The notes under the pieces are model-generated. The model searched no databases. It saw nothing but the letters and a program-made list of their open reading frames with translations, and had not been told where the DNA came from. A DNA stretch of 37,819 bases from positions 1 to 37,819 of the forward strand of contig BBXU01003063.1 in NCBI GenBank assembly GCA_001598975.1, given 5' to 3'. The DNA is from Parachlorella kessleri (lineage: Eukaryota > Chlorophyta > Trebouxiophyceae > Chlorellales > Chlorellaceae). Positions 33,834 through 37,819 of this stretch are shown one piece after another. Within the stretch, counting starts at the first letter, position 1. The number at the start of each line of letters is the position of its first letter. The position numbers were made by a program, and so were the translations under genes.

Positions 33834-36301
33834 ATGGTTCTGGCTGCGTACGGCCGAGACGACACTGCGCACTTCCAGTGCCTCGCCTCTCCGTCACCCC
33901 CTCAGCCCAAGCGCTGTCTGGACTTTACGCACGAGCTGCGGGAACTTGCAGAAGGTGAGCTCAATCGATACTGCCCTGAATGCCTGGGCCGGTGGCTATT
34001 TCGCCACCCCTTCTCCACCATGGCATGGGGGCCGCTGTGCACGTGCAGCGGCCCAACTCGCTACAAGCTTTGCTCAAAGCTTTGCAAGCCGCAGTGGCGT
34101 GGGCAGTGGCTGACGGAGCCTCGTGTTCCTTAAGGCTCACTCGCCTGCATTTCGTACCGCTTCCGTAATCCCCTTTCACGTCGAGACGCTTTTGCCTCCT
34201 TGCCTATATGCAGGCGATGAGAACTTGCTAGACCTGGACAGCCTTCTGGACTTCGACTTGGAGAGCGTGGTCCCGGAGCCCTTGGAGCCCACCATGTGGG
34301 AGAAGCTCTCCCTTCCCGAGATGGTTGACGGCTTCCCTGCCTCCTTCCAGGAGCAGGAGAACGTCACCCTGTCTTCCCTGGGTTCTGCTGGCACCCAAGA
34401 CCTCCACTTCCCACCGCCTGGCCTCCTCGCTGCCCAGGCGCCGGCTGCGACACTGGAGTGCGCAGTCAAGCTGTCTCCCAGCAAGGAGGGCAGCCCAAGG
34501 GCAGCAGCCGCACCCGAGTCCAGCAGGCAGCACAACGTGCTGATGCTCCTTAAGAGGTACTGGCAGCTGCGGCAGCTGGACCTTGCCGAGGACAACAGCG
34601 CGGCCGTGGGTTACAGCTGCCAGGGTGGCGGCGCCCCCACCGGTGGGGCGCTGGGCCTGGTGAGTGCCCCCACAGCAGCATCGGCAGCATTGCCTGTGCA
34701 GTATCGCTCTGTCTCCGCCATGCCCTTGCCTGCTCCCCAGCGCCTCTGCGAGTCTAGGACTTCGCCTCAGGTCAGCCCCCACCATCACCCTCCCACTCCG
34801 CCACAGGCAGCACAGAGTGTGCCGCAGCCGACACTCGCCCCTGCCACGCTGCGCGACGTCCCCTGTCGCCATGTCAGCTGGGAGGGAGAAGGCCAGGTGT
34901 CCATGAACGCCTTTGGCCTCCAGTCCCCCTTTGCGTCTCAGCGCAAGCGCAGCGTGCCAGAGCCAGGGCAGCGTGATGCGGCCGTACCCAAGCGCGGCCA
35001 CGGCCGTCAGCCCAAGGTGAGCATCAGCCTGGGCTGCTGGGTATAACCTTCCACATCTGTTTAGACGCACCTTTTAAGTTCTGGATTACCAGTAGTCTTT
35101 CTGTTGCACCTAGGCTCAAACCCTTGGGGTGTCGATTAACAACTAACCAACAACTAACCATGCAAATGGATTGCATGGTGGCTGTCGAGCCACAGCTCAT
35201 TACTGAAAACCAACCAACTTCGAAACAGTGGCTTAGCTGTCTTGTGCCGGTGCTGCCTGTGAGTAGTACGCTAAGCTGGTGTAGTCATCACTGCTGCAGG
35301 GCAAGCGAGCCCGAGTGGAGGCGCCCGAGACTGTCAAGTGAGTACTTCCCTTGCACACTGGCTGCACCAGCCAACTTGATTGACCGAGCGCTTGCAACCT
35401 GGCTGGACTCTTTGCACTGACCATGGCCCCGGTACAAGAAGGCCTGAATACATCTGGCCCTTACCTTGGACGGGGGAGGCTCGATCATCTCCATCCTTAC
35501 ACTTAGACCAACAACCCCTGCAGGGTGGCGCCGAGCGACATCCAGGCAGGGCCTCCCCTGCCCAGCAAGCCCATGGCAGCGCTGGAGAGAGAGAATGCAG
35601 CTCTCAGGTGGGTTTGCAGCAGGCTGGACTGGGCTTATGGTTGCGGTCCATAGCAAGGCTCTGCACGCATTGCCAGCGAAGTTTTGGCCGACAAGACTAG
35701 GGTTCACCAGATTCTTGCCGCCACAAATCTACCAAGCCCTCGTTGCATGATGCCGGTAGAGGTGTACAACTGCACGACATGTACACAACGTTGGCATGAT
35801 GTGGCCGCACGCGGACCAGGATATGCTGAACAATGTGCACCGGCACCCTGCAGGCACGAGGTGAGGAAGCTGCAGAAGACGATGCGGCTGTGGTGCGTGC
35901 AAGGCTATGTGTCGGACGCGCAGGCGGCGGAGTTCCTGGCCGCCTCCCCACAGGTGAGCTGCTGGTTCGGTGACAGTTATGGGTGCTTAGCAACTACTGC
36001 CACCCACCACAGGTCGACACCTGTGGGTTTCGGACCTGGGCGTCTGTCCCCAGGGAGTGTCAGCCCTCCTAGTAAGCCGGGCAGGAACATGCCTCTGACG
36101 AGGGCTTGCTGCCAGGCAGGTGGTGGGGATCTGCATGGCTCCTGCACGTGTGAAGCACGGTATCACTGGCTGGCTTGCTGGCTGGCTGGCTGCCTGTCTG
36201 CCTTGCGCACTGCATGGCGGTTTCGGAATTGCTCCCGACCACCTCGCATCCACTCGTTGTAGCTACCCTGAATGCAGGTCGTCAGCTGTGCGGGCCTCTG
36301 A
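33834..36301 (+). CDS. Nuclear, possibly transcription-regulatory protein with acidic N-terminus, basic patch and leucine-zipper-like coil
   Basis: Proposed exons 33834-33954, 34214-35016, 35300-35337, 35524-35607, 35854-35953 and probably 36278-36301; about 389 aa, junctions in phase. I do not recognise a family. An acidic, hydrophobic block (NLLDLDSLLDFDLESVVPEP) resembles an activation region. A long Ser/Pro/Gln-rich middle follows, then a basic stretch suggestive of a nuclear signal (VPKRGHGRQPKGKRARVE; GHGRQPK is AT-hook-like). Last comes a heptad segment (MAALERENAALRHEVRKLQK) followed by WCVQGYVSDAQAAEFLAAS. The bZIP basic signature NxxAxxSR is absent, so this is not called bZIP. Exon 2 contains a 42-bp stretch at 34659-34700 with intron-like ends, kept as coding because it is in frame and too short to splice normally. 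The final exon is weak; a different acceptor at about 36121 would give a longer, Trp/Ala-rich tail. Confidence 0.6.
36166..36193. repeat. CTGG-rich simple repeat
   Basis: Imperfect CTGG/CTTG units lie in the presumed last intron, or alternative last exon, of the acidic/basic coil gene. If translated, this would give a Trp/Leu/Ala-rich run, which argues against it being coding. Confidence 0.75.
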
Positions 36302-36987
36302 GCTGAGGGTTAACTGTGGATTACTGAGAGCTGGTAACGAGGCTGTAACTTCATAACATGATATCGGTGTGGTGAGTGTGCTATAGAGCTGCTTACAGCT
36401 TGCCCGTATTGGGTTTTTGGGGTTAGTGGGAACTGTAGTCCTCCTGGGAGCGGGCAGTGAAGCCTGGGTGCAAGAACTTGGTGACTTTCGAACTAGGTGG
36501 GTTTGGTTACAGTGCTTTCCTTTCTTCACTGCGGACTTTGATGCAGCTGGCTGGAACATGGACACTTGTTAACGTTATTTGGTGAACGCTGCGCTGTAGA
36601 GTACTTCTGCCTAGCCTGCTGACTTGGGGATTTGGAGTGGGTCATTGGGAGCAGCGCTTTGTCTACTTTGTCTATAAGCAGACTAGTCTTGTGCATCACT
36701 TCGTAAATGTCAGCACCACCAACTTGGGTTTTTTGCTGGCTGGCGTGAGAGACGGGGCGCCCGAAATACAAAACTCAGCCTTTACTCTAAACCTTTTTCT
36801 GCGCTCCTTTGATTTAGCATGAACTCATCATTCCTGTACTGTGCTCTCTTTGGGCGCCTCGAATCTTACCAGAACCACAGTTACTAAAAAGCGTTGGGCA
36901 CTGTTACTTTGCTCTCACACCCGTGGAGGGGTTGCTCGCTAGGCTTTGTCCTGCTTCCCTCCTGCCCCTTGTGATGGCAGTTTCATT

Positions 36988-37005
36988 CCCCGACCTCCGT
37001 CGGGG
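36988..37005. repeat. Perfect 7-bp-stem hairpin
   Basis: CCCCGAC pairs with GTCGGGG around the loop CTCC, in a T-rich neighbourhood. Function unknown. Confidence 0.5.
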
Positions 37006-37342
37006 GACATCAAGGCATCACACATGAAACTTGGAGGTGTGCTTTCTTTTCCTGCTTTCACTTTGGGGCATGTTTGGGATACCCCCATGTCTCTTTCATT
37101 CCCTCTTACAGGGATACATGCCTGGCTCCAGCTCTCGGTGCCAGCTATGGCAGTCGGTTGTTGGTCTTCCTGTCTTGCTTTGGTCCTGTCATTTTTCTCC
37201 CCAGTCGGCTCCTTCCTATATTATGTGTTGTCCTTATGCGTTGTCATTACATTCTTCCCTCAACTTTTGACACGCACACCTTACTTTCTTTCCCAGTTCC
37301 CTGTCTGACCTGCCTTGCTCTTGGCCTGGACTTTTAAGGGCC

Positions 37343-37348
37343 TATAAA
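37343..37348 (+). promoter_or_regulatory. TATA-box-like TATAAA near the right edge
   Basis: The context GGCCTATAAAGGG looks like a strong TATA box on the plus strand. No first exon could be assigned in the remaining 470 bp. Confidence 0.25.
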
Positions 37349-37700
37349 GGGTTTGTATTGGTGGCAGTAGTGCCCTATAGTCTAACTTACTGACTTATGT
37401 TTTCGTTTATCTGTCTTAAGAATAATGTGCAGGGTTTTGCTGGTCTTTTTCTTCAAGATGGTTCGTTCCGTGATGCATTTCACACCAAGTCCTACTGGTA
37501 GATCGATCAAATTGCTGGCCAGGATGTCGATGTAAGTGTTTCCTGGTCATGCCCATGTTGCTAATAGCAACATTAGTGGCCTTGCAAAACAGTGTGAGAA
37601 GCGCTGAGTTTGGGCAGCACCAGCCCCAGCTATTGCTAGCCATCCTTGCAAACATAGCCCCCGGGGTCAGCACTGCAGGAAAGCCCCAATATAAAATTCT

Positions 37701-37819
37701 GCATCCAGCCCTGTCAGTCAAGTCCAGCCCAGCTCTACTCCCTGTTTGCACTACCTGCCACCCATGCTAATAAAAGTCCAGCCCAGCTCTACTCCCTGTT
37801 TGCACTACCTGCCACCCAT
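37701..37819. repeat. 54-bp tandem repeat with dispersed-repeat homology
   Basis: A 45-bp block starting AGTCCAGCCCAGCTCTAC at 37721 recurs exactly at 37775, a 54-bp period with the spacer GCTAATAAA. The second unit is cut by the window end, so the array may continue. Its core also matches 4004-4072. Confidence 0.9.

Larger units (their letters stand above)
36302..37700. other. T-rich region without a recognised gene
   Basis: This stretch has visibly lower GC and long pyrimidine-rich runs compared with the rest of the window. It holds a hairpin at 36988-37005 (CCCCGAC, four-base loop, GTCGGGG) and a TATAAA at 37343-37348. It could be an old transposon fragment, a long 3' UTR or the promoter of a gene beyond the right edge. 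No reading frame is supported. Confidence 0.4.

Noticed and set aside
34659..34700. 42-bp intron-like stretch in exon 2 of gene 9 (GTGAGT...GTGCAG)
   Set aside because: Shorter than any other intron in the window and a multiple of three with no stop; kept as coding.
36120..36356. Longer alternative last exon of gene 9
   Set aside because: It contains the CTGG simple repeat and gives an unlikely Trp/Ala-rich tail; the short exon was preferred with low confidence.
1..37819. CRISPR array, insertion sequence, rRNA or tRNA gene
   Set aside because: No regularly spaced repeats, transposase motifs, rRNA blocks or full tRNA cloverleaf were found by reading both strands; a dedicated scan was not possible.

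Overview
This is nuclear DNA of a eukaryote, and a green alga is the best guess. The window is GC-rich. Genes on both strands are broken by many short GT-AG introns (roughly 100-450 bp, a few GC-AG), and low-complexity Ala/Pro/Gly/Ser insertions sit inside otherwise conserved domains. The gene set also fits: a Mediator subunit, a GPI-transamidase subunit, a RING-CH membrane protein and secreted FAS1 and beta-helix proteins. Placement among chlorophytes, perhaps trebouxiophyte-like, is inference; no taxon-specific marker was checked. All gene models below were built by hand from splice signals, reading phase and family motifs. Every exon junction in each model is phase-consistent, but none has transcript support.

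Layout from left to right: (1) <45-6024, minus: secreted modular right-handed beta-helix protein with chlamydial-Pmp-type repeats; its 3' end lies off the left edge. (2) 6487-14177, plus: 23-exon chitin synthase of about 1019 aa, head to head with gene 1 across 462 bp. (3) 15281-19088, minus: a RING-CH (RINGv) membrane protein fused to a UPF0301/AlgH/YqgE domain, 575 aa. (4) 19453-21134, plus: coiled-coil protein of unknown function. (5) 22367-23655, plus: small secreted FAS1-like protein. (6) 24244-27588, plus: PIG-U, the GPI transamidase U subunit, with two low-complexity insertions. (7) 28441-29630, minus: Mediator subunit 22, both introns with GC donors. (8) 29828-32830, plus: FtsJ/RlmM-like RNA methyltransferase with an Ala-rich insertion. 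(9) 33834-about 36301, plus: acidic/basic/leucine-zipper-like nuclear protein. The last 1.5 kb is T-rich, shows no supportable gene, and ends in a 54-bp tandem repeat related to a sequence inside an intron of gene 1.

Genes 1, 2, 5 and 6 can be read together as cell-surface biology: polysaccharide synthesis, secreted wall or matrix proteins and GPI anchoring. Clustering by chance is not excluded. The most novel single object is the RINGv-transmembrane-UPF0301 fusion. The most informative non-coding structures are a duplicated splice acceptor in gene 1 and a degenerate duplicated exon in MED22. No tRNA, rRNA, CRISPR array or intact transposon was recognised.
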